A DNA stretch of 64,000 nt, from contig NZ_AP018712.1 of the NCBI RefSeq assembly GCF_014701195.1, forward strand, positions 948,501 to 1,012,500, read 5' to 3'. Under the pieces are notes generated by a model. It made no database searches, was not told where the DNA came from, and saw only the letters and a program-made list of their open reading frames with translations. The stretch's first letter is position 1. The number at the start of each line of letters is the position of its first letter. The position numbers were made by a program, and so were the translations under genes. Of the stretch, positions 1 through 8,907 are shown piece by piece. The stretch comes from Tepiditoga spiralis (lineage in GTDB: Bacteria; Thermotogota; Thermotogae; Petrotogales; Petrotogaceae).

Positions 1-955
1 AAGTATCATTTGATAGTGGCTCAATTATTTTATTAATGTATTTATCAAAATTTAAACTTAAACTTTTTTCTAACTTTAATGTTTTTTTATCATAAAAACT
101 TATTTTTTTGTCTGAAAAAATTATTAAGTGTGAATCAATAATTCTGATTGAAGTATTATACTTAACATTTATAATTTTTTTAATGAATCCATGTATGTCA
201 TAAATATATAAGTTATCTTTTCCAAGAATGTACATACTGTTTTCTGAATAAATAATATTTTCTATTTTTAAATTATAAGGTAATTTAAATACAAGATAAG
301 GGTTTTCTTTTTCGTATATTTGTTTATTTTCTTTTAAATTAATAATGGAATAGATTTTATCAAAAGTAAAATTTAATTCACTGCTAATAAATTTATTTTT
401 TTCTTTTTTTAAGGAATTTAAAAAGTATAATAATCCTTCTGCACTAATTAAATACTTACCTATTTCAAACTTTGTTAAATCATTAAAATCCATGCTTATA
501 CTTCCAAAATTTGTACTTATAATACCTTTTTCGATATTTAAATTAAGTTTGTTATAGTTTATTACAGATTTTTTTATATAGATAATATTTTCGTTATTTT
601 TTGAGTTTGAATAAGAAATTAAATCATTTATATTTATATTTAATACGGAATCTGTAGATTTAAAAGTTATAATATCTTTTTTTACTTCAAAAATTGAGTA
701 ATTCCCATATATTTTTATGTTATTTTTTAATAAAATTCCATTTTTAAGCAAATCATTTATGTTATTTCCAATATTAGAAACAAGATTTGTTGGAAATTTT
801 TTTACTTGTCCATTAACTTCTATTTGACATTGAAATTCATTAGCGTATAAAATTTTTCCTTTTATTATAGTATTATTTATAATAAAAAATTCTGAATATA
901 TAGTACTATATAGAGATACAATAAACAAAGTAAATAAAATAAAGTTTTTTTTCAT
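1..955 (-). CDS. Secreted protein of unknown function, 3' part cut by the window edge
   Basis: An open frame of 318 codons runs on the minus strand from an ATG at 955 to the window edge without a stop, so the C-terminus is missing. The N-terminus (MKKNFILFTLFIVSLYSTI) is a signal peptide, so export is expected. The next 45 residues (INNTIIKGKILYANEF...) form a short beta-rich module of the type 'inducible change in G, then V-N-G'. The last 90 residues have evenly spaced strands (MYILGKDNLYIYDIHG, LIIFSDKKISFYDKKT) that resemble beta-propeller blades. I recognise no named family. It is transcribed divergently from the FliD-like gene. A periplasmic or surface protein is the only inference supported. 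Confidence 0.7.
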   Translation of the reverse strand, partial: MKKNFILFTLFIVSLYSTIYSEFFIINNTIIKGKILYANEFQCQIEVNGQVKKFPTNLVSNIGNNINDLLKNGILLKNNIKIYGNYSIFEVKKDIITFKSTDSVLNININDLISYSNSKNNENIIYIKKSVINYNKLNLNIEKGIISTNFGSISMDFNDLTKFEIGKYLISAEGLLYFLNSLKKEKNKFISSELNFTFDKIYSIINLKENKQIYEKENPYLVFKLPYNLKIENIIYSENSMYILGKDNLYIYDIHGFIKKIINVKYNTSIRIIDSHLIIFSDKKISFYDKKTLKLEKSLSLNFDKYINKIIEPLSNDT

Positions 956-1095
956 TTTTTAATCACCATCATTAAAAAAATAAGATTTAAATATATCATG
1001 CATTTAATTATAACACATTGAACTTTATTTAAAAAATGAGAGTCTAATAAATGTATAAAGATATATTATATATTATAAAGAGGTGGTGACTCTTT

Positions 1096-2343
1096 ATGAA
1101 TATCAATGAAATGGCAAATCTTTATTCTTTAGGTGTTTATTCGAGTTATTTTTTAAATGCAATAAATGGTCAAGACAATACGCTTTATTCTCCACCAACA
1201 ATGATGAATATTTTTAATAATTATTATTCAAATCCATCTGATATGATGAACTCTATTACAGATATTCAAAAATCAGCTCAAAACTTATCAGAAGCTGCCG
1301 ATACTCTCTCTTCATATTCATCTAATTCTATATTTGATACTTCAAGCGTAGAAACTAATTCTGATTCAGCTACTGCAACAGCAACAGGAAAAGTGGATAA
1401 AAATAGCTATACTGTAAATGTATCTCAACTTGCAACAAATCAAGTAAATAAAGGAAATACAATCAATGGAAGTAATCTTGATTTTCAATCTGGTCACAAT
1501 TTTTTTACAATAGAAAAAGATGGCCAAAAATATACTTTTGATACATATGTTTATGGTAGTTCAACAAATAAGAGCGTTCTTGAAAATATTGCAAATGATA
1601 TAAACAACAAAGACATTGGATTAACAGCGACATTAAATGAAGATACAAGTGGAAATATTGGACTTTCAATTGTAACGACCGATACAGGTGAAAGTTCTGC
1701 ATTTAATATTTATGATGTTTCTGGAAACATAAACCAAGTTGGAGGTTTTTCTAATACAACTCAAAATGCTCAAAATGCAATATACACTGTAAATAATGGT
1801 AATGAACAAGAAAGTGAATCCAACACTCTACAAATTGATGATAATTTAACTGCAGATGTTACAAAGGCAGGTGCTTTTGAAATAACTGCAACAGCAAATT
1901 CAGAAGGAGTAACTTCTTCTGTTGAAAATTTTGTAAACAAATTAAATGATTACTTAAGTACAGTAGAAAAAAACAGTGAATTTATTTCTCAAAACGTACA
2001 AAATTCGGCACAAAGTATAGAGAGTGTTGCAAGTACATTGAGTGCTATAGGGATAAACTACAATGGAAGTGAATTTGAAATAACTGATAAATTTTATGAT
2101 TTAGCAAAAAATCCAGATAATATAGAATCCACAGTGCAGCCAATAGTAGAGAGTGTTGCAAATGAAGTTAAAACTACAGCAAATACAATTTCAGAATCAT
2201 CAACTTATTCCTTATCTAGTGCATTAAATTCATCTGGAAATTACTTAAATTATACTGGAGGGAGTATTGATTCTTATATTTCAATGTATTTAAATGAAAT
2301 TATTATGAGTTCTATGGGAAATTCCTTTAATGCTTATGGATAA
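1096..2343 (+). CDS. Short FliD-like flagellar cap / hook-associated protein
   Basis: The 415-residue product has no signal peptide or membrane segment and is rich in Asn, Ser and Thr. Residues about 97-120 carry the FliD N-terminal signature YTVNVSQLATNQ, and a flagellin 'IN'-like stretch follows (FFTIEKDGQKYTF, then LENIANDIN and a GLTATLNED strand). The C-terminal part (about 270-415) is predicted helical, as in FliD, which caps the growing filament and helps flagellin fold. FliD proteins are usually 450-700 residues, so this is a short form and the first 40 residues do not look typical. The start is set by AGAGGTGGTGA six bases before the ATG. The gene is alone and ends in a strong hairpin shared with the convergent neighbour. 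It could instead be another filament-associated protein. Confidence 0.6.
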   Translation: MNINEMANLYSLGVYSSYFLNAINGQDNTLYSPPTMMNIFNNYYSNPSDMMNSITDIQKSAQNLSEAADTLSSYSSNSIFDTSSVETNSDSATATATGKVDKNSYTVNVSQLATNQVNKGNTINGSNLDFQSGHNFFTIEKDGQKYTFDTYVYGSSTNKSVLENIANDINNKDIGLTATLNEDTSGNIGLSIVTTDTGESSAFNIYDVSGNINQVGGFSNTTQNAQNAIYTVNNGNEQESESNTLQIDDNLTADVTKAGAFEITATANSEGVTSSVENFVNKLNDYLSTVEKNSEFISQNVQNSAQSIESVASTLSAIGINYNGSEFEITDKFYDLAKNPDNIESTVQPIVESVANEVKTTANTISESSTYSLSSALNSSGNYLNYTGGSIDSYISMYLNEIIMSSMGNSFNAYG

Positions 2344-2352
2344 TTATAAAAT

Positions 2353-2381
2353 AATAAGTATCCTCATTGAGGATACTTATT
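2353..2381. terminator. Bidirectional intrinsic terminator between convergent genes
   Basis: A perfect 14-bp inverted repeat (AATAAGTATCCTCA / TGAGGATACTTATT) with a one-base centre is flanked by A/T runs on both sides. It serves the FliD-like gene on the plus strand and the beta-barrel gene on the minus strand, and touches the latter's stop codon. Confidence 0.85.
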
Positions 2382-3480
2382 ATTTTAATACAAAAAAAAC
2401 AGATATTACAATAAAATTTTTTGTATTTCCATAAGGCCCTTCCCATTTGTCAGATTCAGGTTTTCTTGGATCATTATATGGTGTATTTAAATCAATTTCA
2501 CCTTTTTTATAAAATTCAAATAATAATTTTATATTGAATTTTTTATTTAATATATCTGTACCAAAAAGATATCCTTCCATATCGTTTCCATATTTGAAAC
2601 CCATTGGTATATCTATATCATTATATTTTCCAGTAAATTTTAATAACTCTTGCCAACGATTATACATCCAAGTATAAACTTTATAATATTCTATTTTGGG
2701 AGAAATTAAGAAATTATTTATTTTAAATATGAATCTATTTCCTAAACCATATGCAAAAGCAGTTGGTTTATAGTTTTCTGCTCCTGCTTCTGTTTCAGGA
2801 ACCATATAGTCATCCATAGCAAATTGACAGTACAATTGATAGTTTTTTATAGGGTTAAAAGAAAAATCTACTCCCAACATTGCATTTGAAAAACCTTCTC
2901 CATAAGTGTTGTGAAGTATTCCCATTGGATTTATATCTACTATATCTGGAAGTTTCCCACCAACTAAGTTTAATTCGTTAAAGGATATTCTTATCGTATT
3001 TAAAGGCTTTAATTCTAATCTGTGTATTATTAGAGTTTTATACTTTGAAGTGTATCCTTCAAAACCAACTCTATCTGAATTTTGATCTATACTTCCATTT
3101 TTTTGTATTAATGATTCAGTCGAAGATAAATTTGGTGAAAAAGAATAAACTCCAAATATCATTTTTAAAACTTTAGTATCATATCCTCCCATTATACCAT
3201 TTACATAAGGTAATGAATCAGATAAGTATACACCATGTTCAAGATCTGACCAATTAGTTCTATATTTTCCATAAATAATCCAAAAAGGATTTGTATTTAA
3301 ATAAATATAATTTTTAGTTATTTTTAATTCTTTTTGATTTATTTTTGGATAAGGGGTTATATTTATATAATTATTTCCATAGTATAATTCTTTATATAAG
3401 TAAGTTTTGTCATTTATTATTTCGGAGAAAGTAATTATATATATTATTTCAATTAATATAAAAAAAATAAATTTTTTCAT
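2380..3480 (-). CDS. Outer-membrane beta-barrel protein, paralogue of the upstream gene
   Basis: The 366-residue product begins with a signal peptide (MKKFIFFILIEIIYIITFS). The rest is made of alternating strands ending in an aromatic-rich C-terminal strand (NFIVISVFFVLK), typical of an outer-membrane barrel. It shares landmarks with the preceding gene product: an N-L-x-GGKLP-x-x-x-DI segment, an I-E-YY segment and a GFKYG segment, so the two are diverged paralogues. The barrel layout is reminiscent of Wzi-like or porin families, but I cannot name one. The start overlaps the previous stop as ATGA, which implies translational coupling in one operon with the upstream paralogue and probably the DUF401 gene. 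Confidence 0.6.
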   Translation of the reverse strand: MKKFIFFILIEIIYIITFSEIINDKTYLYKELYYGNNYINITPYPKINQKELKITKNYIYLNTNPFWIIYGKYRTNWSDLEHGVYLSDSLPYVNGIMGGYDTKVLKMIFGVYSFSPNLSSTESLIQKNGSIDQNSDRVGFEGYTSKYKTLIIHRLELKPLNTIRISFNELNLVGGKLPDIVDINPMGILHNTYGEGFSNAMLGVDFSFNPIKNYQLYCQFAMDDYMVPETEAGAENYKPTAFAYGLGNRFIFKINNFLISPKIEYYKVYTWMYNRWQELLKFTGKYNDIDIPMGFKYGNDMEGYLFGTDILNKKFNIKLLFEFYKKGEIDLNTPYNDPRKPESDKWEGPYGNTKNFIVISVFFVLK

Positions 3481-4802
3481 AGTCCCACATCCAATTTTAT
3501 TGTATAATTTATGTTGAATGAAGAAAAAATATTTTCAAAATTTAAGTTTGTATATCCAATTTCTAAGTTTCCATAAAATAAATTTATTTTTATTAAGAAG
3601 TCAAAAGATGTAAGTTGTTTTTCTTCTACATTTCCAAAATCATACTTAATTTTAAAGTACCCTTTTTTGGCACCTAAAATTAAGTTTATAGTTGTTATAT
3701 TGGAGTTTTCTCCGTATTTAAAACCAAAGGGATAATCAAATAATATTCTTGAACCGGGTTTATTTGAAAGAGCTATTGAACGATAAAATAAACTTTTATA
3801 AGGAGTGCTTTTATAAATCCCTTTATTTACAGAATAATATTCTATATATGGTCGTATTTTGAATGAATTAAAATCAAATACTTTATCTATACCTATACCA
3901 AATGAAGAGTTATAGTTTTCATAATTTATTGCATACTCACCATATAAATTAAGGTATCCACTTAATTTACCATTTATAGAAAATAATCCAGTATTTGATT
4001 TAAAAAAGATATCCGTTAATTGAGGAAGTTTTCCTCCTATATGATTTAATGAATTTAAAGAGAATTCAAAGTTGTTATTTTTTAAGTGTAGACTATTAAA
4101 AAAATCATTTCTATACCCTTCTTTTATATTATGATTAAAAAGATATGTATATTCTTCTTTACTCATAAATGGAACAGAAGATAACATACTAAATCTATAA
4201 TAAATATTATTTTGAAAAAAAACTTTTAAACTCATATTGTCATAATATGGAGCATTATTTGATAAAAGTAAATCGTAGTCAAGTGGTCCAGAAGAAAGTT
4301 GAGTTCTTCCAAGTATAAATTCAAAGCTATCTTCTTTTAATGAAAGATATGAAAATCTTGGAAAATCAACAGAAATTTTAGTAAAGTCATCTATGTTATA
4401 AAAATTCATATTTGGGTAAAGAAAATATGAAGTATCTGCCATTATTAAGTCTGGAGCAAACCTTGCAAAAAAAGTATCTTTAAAGGAACTTATAAAGGCA
4501 AATGAAAAAACATCTCCATTTTTTATTATTATATCTCTAAATAAATTTTCTTTTATAGATGAATTTTCATATCTAACTTTTGGCATAAAAAAATCATTTT
4601 TAATTCTATTTTCATATTTAAATGGAAAATAGCAAATGAAGGAGTTTTTTATTCCTTCATTTGTATTATTTGAATAAACGGGTGTATCATATGTATTTAT
4701 ATTATAAAAATAATAATCAAAATTTTTAGATGTAGTTATTCTTGCTGAAGAGAAGTATATTGTTGATATTAATACAAAAAACAAAGGCATTATTTTTTTC
4801 AT
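3477..4802 (-). CDS. Outer-membrane beta-barrel protein, paralogue of the downstream gene
   Basis: The start is placed at the ATG at 4802 because AAGGAG lies six bases upstream and the product then opens with a signal peptide (MKKIMPLFFVLISTIYFSSA). A longer frame beginning at 4850 has neither. The 441-residue protein is strand-rich throughout and shares the L-N-x-x-GGKLP, IEYY and FGFKYG landmarks with the next gene. Both probably sit in the outer membrane, possibly as a hetero-pair. It lies 49 bases downstream of the DUF401 transporter-like gene, and its stop overlaps the next start by four bases. Substrate is unknown. Confidence 0.6.
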   Translation of the reverse strand: MKKIMPLFFVLISTIYFSSARITTSKNFDYYFYNINTYDTPVYSNNTNEGIKNSFICYFPFKYENRIKNDFFMPKVRYENSSIKENLFRDIIIKNGDVFSFAFISSFKDTFFARFAPDLIMADTSYFLYPNMNFYNIDDFTKISVDFPRFSYLSLKEDSFEFILGRTQLSSGPLDYDLLLSNNAPYYDNMSLKVFFQNNIYYRFSMLSSVPFMSKEEYTYLFNHNIKEGYRNDFFNSLHLKNNNFEFSLNSLNHIGGKLPQLTDIFFKSNTGLFSINGKLSGYLNLYGEYAINYENYNSSFGIGIDKVFDFNSFKIRPYIEYYSVNKGIYKSTPYKSLFYRSIALSNKPGSRILFDYPFGFKYGENSNITTINLILGAKKGYFKIKYDFGNVEEKQLTSFDFLIKINLFYGNLEIGYTNLNFENIFSSFNINYTIKLDVGL

Positions 4803-4851
4803 AGATAGCTCCTTAATAATAAAATTATATGAACAATAATATTTTATCATA

Positions 4852-6021
4852 TTACTTTAATAAAATGAACATCATTAGTAAATAACCAAAAGATGAAAAA
4901 ATCATTGGTATTAATATTTTCTTTATCATATTTTCCATTTTAACTTCAAAAAAATCAGAAGTTAAAAGTAAACATAAATGAACAGGAGATAGTAGTACAC
5001 CAACTACAGAAAAATAATAAGTTGTAATTCCGGCAGCCATTAATGGCAAAACACCAGCTGTTACAAGTGAAACTGTAAGAGGCATAGTTACCGCAAAAGC
5101 GGCTTGAGTTATTCCAGTGATCATACCTAATGTTAAGGGAGCTAAAATTATTATCCACCAAGGACTTAATCCCATACTTTGTAGTTCGTTTACAAAAGAT
5201 TTAGATAATCCGGATAATTCAACAAAATTTTTATAAGAAAAGACTAATAATAATAATATTAAGATTTCCCATTTTATTTTCACTAATCCAGAGAAATTTT
5301 TATAATAAATGGCATAAGATATTGAAACAACAAGAACAACTATCCAACCTGGTATACTTAATATGACTCCTATCATAACAGCAATTATTGGAATTAATGA
5401 TTTTAACAGGTTTTTCCAATTTTCTAATGTACCAGAAAACTTTATCTTTCCAACTTTAAAAAAAATCCATCCTCCAATAAAAGCAAAAACTCCTGTTGGT
5501 ATATTTATTAAAAGTATTTTTGTAATCTTTATATTTGTTAAAGAACTAAATAAAATTACAGCTGGATATAATATCCAAAAAAACTCCATTAAGTGTCTAA
5601 ACCAATAATTCATGGATGCTGCAGTTAAATTATCTATGTTTTTTTCTTCTGCTATGTCTTTTACCATTGGAGCAGTAAACATAGCACCGCCAGGCATAGG
5701 CAATAATCCCAAAAACATAGGCATAAAAGCTATTGCCTGCTTACTATTGAATATTGAATGTATATTTTCTGCAAATTTATTTGAATTTTCAGAAATTTTC
5801 ATTGTATCTGATATTAAGTAAATCCCAGTTACTATTATTATTAATTCATAAAAACTTGTACCAGATATAGTTTTTATAAATCCTTCAACAATAAAACTTG
5901 GTTTAAAAAAAATAAAAGCGGTCGTTAATAATGCACTAAATACCCCAATATAAACTTTTTTGAAAAACTTAATGGTTATTATAAGCGATAAAAATCCCAA
6001 CAATATAGACAAAGTAGCCAT
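4852..6021 (-). CDS. DUF401 family integral membrane protein
   Basis: The 389-residue protein has about ten hydrophobic segments and matches the DUF401 pattern. A conserved P-M-P-G-G-A-M-F-T-A-P motif lies near residue 107, and a C-terminal motif (SVVGVLLSPVHLCLLLTSDF) is rich in small residues. DUF401 proteins are distant members of the ion-transporter superfamily found in Thermotogota and archaea, and their substrate is not established. The ATG is preceded by AAAGAGGTG. It heads a likely operon with the two beta-barrel genes downstream, which suggests a joint role in moving a solute across both membranes; that is inference. Confidence 0.75.
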   Translation of the reverse strand: MATLSILLGFLSLIITIKFFKKVYIGVFSALLTTAFIFFKPSFIVEGFIKTISGTSFYELIIIVTGIYLISDTMKISENSNKFAENIHSIFNSKQAIAFMPMFLGLLPMPGGAMFTAPMVKDIAEEKNIDNLTAASMNYWFRHLMEFFWILYPAVILFSSLTNIKITKILLINIPTGVFAFIGGWIFFKVGKIKFSGTLENWKNLLKSLIPIIAVMIGVILSIPGWIVVLVVSISYAIYYKNFSGLVKIKWEILILLLLVFSYKNFVELSGLSKSFVNELQSMGLSPWWIIILAPLTLGMITGITQAAFAVTMPLTVSLVTAGVLPLMAAGITTYYFSVVGVLLSPVHLCLLLTSDFFEVKMENMIKKILIPMIFSSFGYLLMMFILLK

Positions 6022-6116
6022 GTTTTCACCTCTTTAATTAATTAGGAATACTTACTTTATTATATCACGCTAAAATCAAAAAAATTTTTAGAAACACAAA
6101 ATTAAAAAAAATGATG

Positions 6117-6122
6117 TATAAT
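6117..6122 (+). promoter_or_regulatory. -10 box of the chemotaxis receptor gene
   Basis: TATAAT preceded directly by TG lies about 50 bases before the receptor start codon. No convincing -35 hexamer is seen 17 bases further upstream. Confidence 0.5.
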
Positions 6123-6174
6123 ATTAATAAGGTGTATGATTTTAAAAATGTGATTAATAAAAAGGGGTGATTTT

Positions 6175-7866
6175 ATGAAAAAAGGCAGTATACTTTTTAA
6201 ATTAACATTATTAAGTACATTGGGGATTGTCACAGTTGTTATTGCTTTAATAATTCTATCTACTAATTCTTTAAACAAATATGCAAATGCTGTAATAAAT
6301 TCCACAGATCAAATTTTAACAAATGATATTGAAACCAAAAACAAAAAAGATGCTAATTATTTAAAAAGTTATGGAGAAAGTATAGCGGATTATCTTGGGA
6401 AAATATCTGCAGATCCAATTTGGAACTTTAATACAGATCTTTTAAATGGATATGTTGAAAATGTAATTAAACTTCCAAATATTGTATATGCAGTAGTTTA
6501 TGATGATTCTGGAAGCTTACTCGCAGGTGAAAAAAAAGGATCTAATGTAATATCTTATAAAGCAGATATAATGTATGGAGATAAAAAAATAGGAAAGGTT
6601 GAACTTGGATTGGATAAAAATTATTTATTAACTCTCCAAGTTGAAAATAAAAAAACAAAAGAATCATTGTTAAGTAAATTTAATAAAGATTCAAAAGATA
6701 ACATTTCTAAAGCTATGATATATCAATCAATAGTTGCTTTAATAATAGGTGCAATTATTATTATAATAATAGTTTTATTTATTTTAAAAATAGTAAAACC
6801 ACTACAAAAAATGAATGTTCTTGTTAAAGAACTATCAAAAGGAAAGGGTGATTTAACAGTAAGATTAAATATAAAAACTAAAGATGAAATAGGTGTATTG
6901 GCATCTTCTTTCAATGATTTTATTGAGAGCCTTTCTGAATTAGTAAAGATAAATATAAATTCATCAAAAGAAATACAAAACTCTTCTGAATATCTTGCCA
7001 AAACGACATTAGATCAAAGAGAATATATTAAAAATGTTGTTGAAGAGATGAATATAATAAATCAAAATTCTCAAAATATTTCAGCTTCACTTGAAGAATT
7101 AAATGCAGGTGTTGCAGATTTTTCAGAAGGTACACAAACGGTTTCTGAGAGTTCAAAAAACTTATCAAATGAAACTCAAAATGTTCAAAAATTTATAAAA
7201 AATATTGGAAAAACAGTTGAAAAGACAGTAAAAGTTATGAACAATATAAATAAAGAAATGAACAATACTGTAAATAGTATAAATAATGTAAACAAATATG
7301 CGCAAAATATAGAAGATATAGTAAGTACAATTTCATCTATTACAGAGCAAACAAATTTATTAGCATTAAATGCAGCAATAGAAGCAGCAAGAGCTGGAGA
7401 AGCAGGAAAAGGATTTGCCGTGGTAGCAGATGAAATAAGAAAACTTGCAGAAGAATCTAAAGAAGCAACAGATAATATAGCTCAAATACTTGACTCTATA
7501 AAAAATGGTACTCAAGATGCACAAAAAAAAGTGAATGTAGTATTGAAAGATGTTGGAAATGCTGTTGAAACAACCAATGAAATTAGTGGAGAACAAGAAA
7601 AAGTAATTGAATTAGTTTCAAAAATGAGTGATATGGCAAATAGAAATTCTCAAATTTCTCAAGAACAAACTACAGCCTCAAATGAAATGTCTCAAGCAAT
7701 TGGGACTGCTGCTACAAGTGTTTCTGATATAGTTGAAAAATTGGATAAAATCTCAGAAGATTTAAATGAAATAAATAATGAAATTGAAGTTTTGAATAAT
7801 TCAAGTGATAAATTAAAAGAAAATGCAAATATTCTTGTTGAACAAATGAATAACTTTAAAGTTTAG
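6175..7866 (+). CDS. Methyl-accepting chemotaxis protein
   Basis: The 563-residue receptor has a first membrane helix at about 8-29, an extracytoplasmic sensor of about 150 residues, and a second helix at about 182-205. A HAMP linker follows, then a long coiled-coil signalling domain. The sensor carries an ADPIWNFN stretch and a PAS/Cache-like strand pattern. The conserved hairpin tip that contacts CheA and CheW is present at about 384-425 ([38 protein letters not shown]). No C-terminal CheR-binding pentapeptide is visible. The start is supported by a GGGGTGA ribosome site. The ligand cannot be predicted. A second receptor of different sensor size lies at 16142-18451. Confidence 0.93.
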   Translation: MKKGSILFKLTLLSTLGIVTVVIALIILSTNSLNKYANAVINSTDQILTNDIETKNKKDANYLKSYGESIADYLGKISADPIWNFNTDLLNGYVENVIKLPNIVYAVVYDDSGSLLAGEKKGSNVISYKADIMYGDKKIGKVELGLDKNYLLTLQVENKKTKESLLSKFNKDSKDNISKAMIYQSIVALIIGAIIIIIIVLFILKIVKPLQKMNVLVKELSKGKGDLTVRLNIKTKDEIGVLASSFNDFIESLSELVKININSSKEIQNSSEYLAKTTLDQREYIKNVVEEMNIINQNSQNISASLEELNAGVADFSEGTQTVSESSKNLSNETQNVQKFIKNIGKTVEKTVKVMNNINKEMNNTVNSINNVNKYAQNIEDIVSTISSITEQTNLLALNAAIEAARAGEAGKGFAVVADEIRKLAEESKEATDNIAQILDSIKNGTQDAQKKVNVVLKDVGNAVETTNEISGEQEKVIELVSKMSDMANRNSQISQEQTTASNEMSQAIGTAATSVSDIVEKLDKISEDLNEINNEIEVLNNSSDKLKENANILVEQMNNFKV

Positions 7867-7902
7867 TTTTATGAATTTAAAGTAAATAAATAGGGGGATT
7901 TA

Positions 7903-8874
7903 ATGAAAACTTTAATAAAAAAAAGAAAAAAATTATGCTGTGAAAATGGTAATTTAAATTTAGAAACAATTGGATATGAAAAGTATCCACATATTATAAG
8001 TAATTTAAAAGGAATTAGAAAGAAAAGATTTAATTTTTGGACAGTAAAAAATGATATTTTTTTATTTTCTATTGCAATAGTGGATGTTGATTATACAGGA
8101 AAAGGAATATTATTTTTTTATGATAGAGTGAGAAAAGAATACTTTGAAGAAGTAATAGAAGTTCCATTTGCTAAAAATTTTAAGTTATCTGAATTTGTAT
8201 ATGGAAATAGCAGTATGAAAAAAGGAGAGTATCAAATTTCTAATGAATACATTAGAAATAATGCAATATTAAAAGCTGATACTAAGAAATTTAAGGTAGA
8301 CATAGAAGTTAAATATCCTGAAAACGTTGAGAGTTTAAACTTAATTGTACCTTGGAATAATAAAAAATTTCATTTTACTTCAAAACAAAATTGTTTACCT
8401 GCAATGGGAAGAATTAATATTGAAGGTAGAATTTATTCTTTTCATATAAAAAATACACTTGCTTCTTTTGATTATGGAAGAGGAATTTGGCCATACAAAA
8501 CATTTTGGAATTGGGCATCGTTTTCGGGATTTAAAGATGGAGAAAAGTTTGGAATAAATCTTGGTTATGGTTGGACAAAAGGTAGTGGAGTGAATGAAAA
8601 TTGTGTGTTTTATGATAATAAAATGTATAAACTCAATGATGAAGTTGAATTTATTTATGATAAATTAGATAAAGAAGTTATAATAAAATCTTCAGAAGTT
8701 GATATAGTTTTTAAAACAGAATATATCCGAGAAGAAAAAACAAATGTTGTAGTTTTAAAATCAAATTTAAAACAAGCAATTGGAAGTTTTTCTGGAATAA
8801 TTAAATTTAAAAATAAAGAGATTGAATTTAAAGATATTTTTGGAATAATTGAAGAACATAAAGCAAGATGGTAA
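7903..8874 (+). CDS. DUF2804 family protein
   Basis: The 323-residue product carries the family hallmark block near residues 185-225 (DYGRGIWPYKTFWNWASFSG, then GINLGYGW). The rest is mainly beta strands, consistent with a lipocalin-like fold. No signal peptide or membrane segment is seen. Biochemical function is unknown for the family. It follows the chemotaxis receptor by 36 bases with its own GGGGGA site, so it may be cotranscribed. Its last five codons form one arm of the downstream terminator. Confidence 0.85.
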   Translation: MKTLIKKRKKLCCENGNLNLETIGYEKYPHIISNLKGIRKKRFNFWTVKNDIFLFSIAIVDVDYTGKGILFFYDRVRKEYFEEVIEVPFAKNFKLSEFVYGNSSMKKGEYQISNEYIRNNAILKADTKKFKVDIEVKYPENVESLNLIVPWNNKKFHFTSKQNCLPAMGRINIEGRIYSFHIKNTLASFDYGRGIWPYKTFWNWASFSGFKDGEKFGINLGYGWTKGSGVNENCVFYDNKMYKLNDEVEFIYDKLDKEVIIKSSEVDIVFKTEYIREEKTNVVVLKSNLKQAIGSFSGIIKFKNKEIEFKDIFGIIEEHKARW

Positions 8875-8907
8875 AAAGTATATTTATACTTTTTACCATC
8901 TTGCTTT
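8860..8907. terminator. Long bidirectional terminator overlapping coding sequence
   Basis: A perfect 23-bp inverted repeat with a two-base loop covers the last codons and stop of the DUF2804 gene and reaches the stop codon of the convergent MATE gene. Internal A and T runs give a terminator shape in both directions. Confidence 0.85.
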
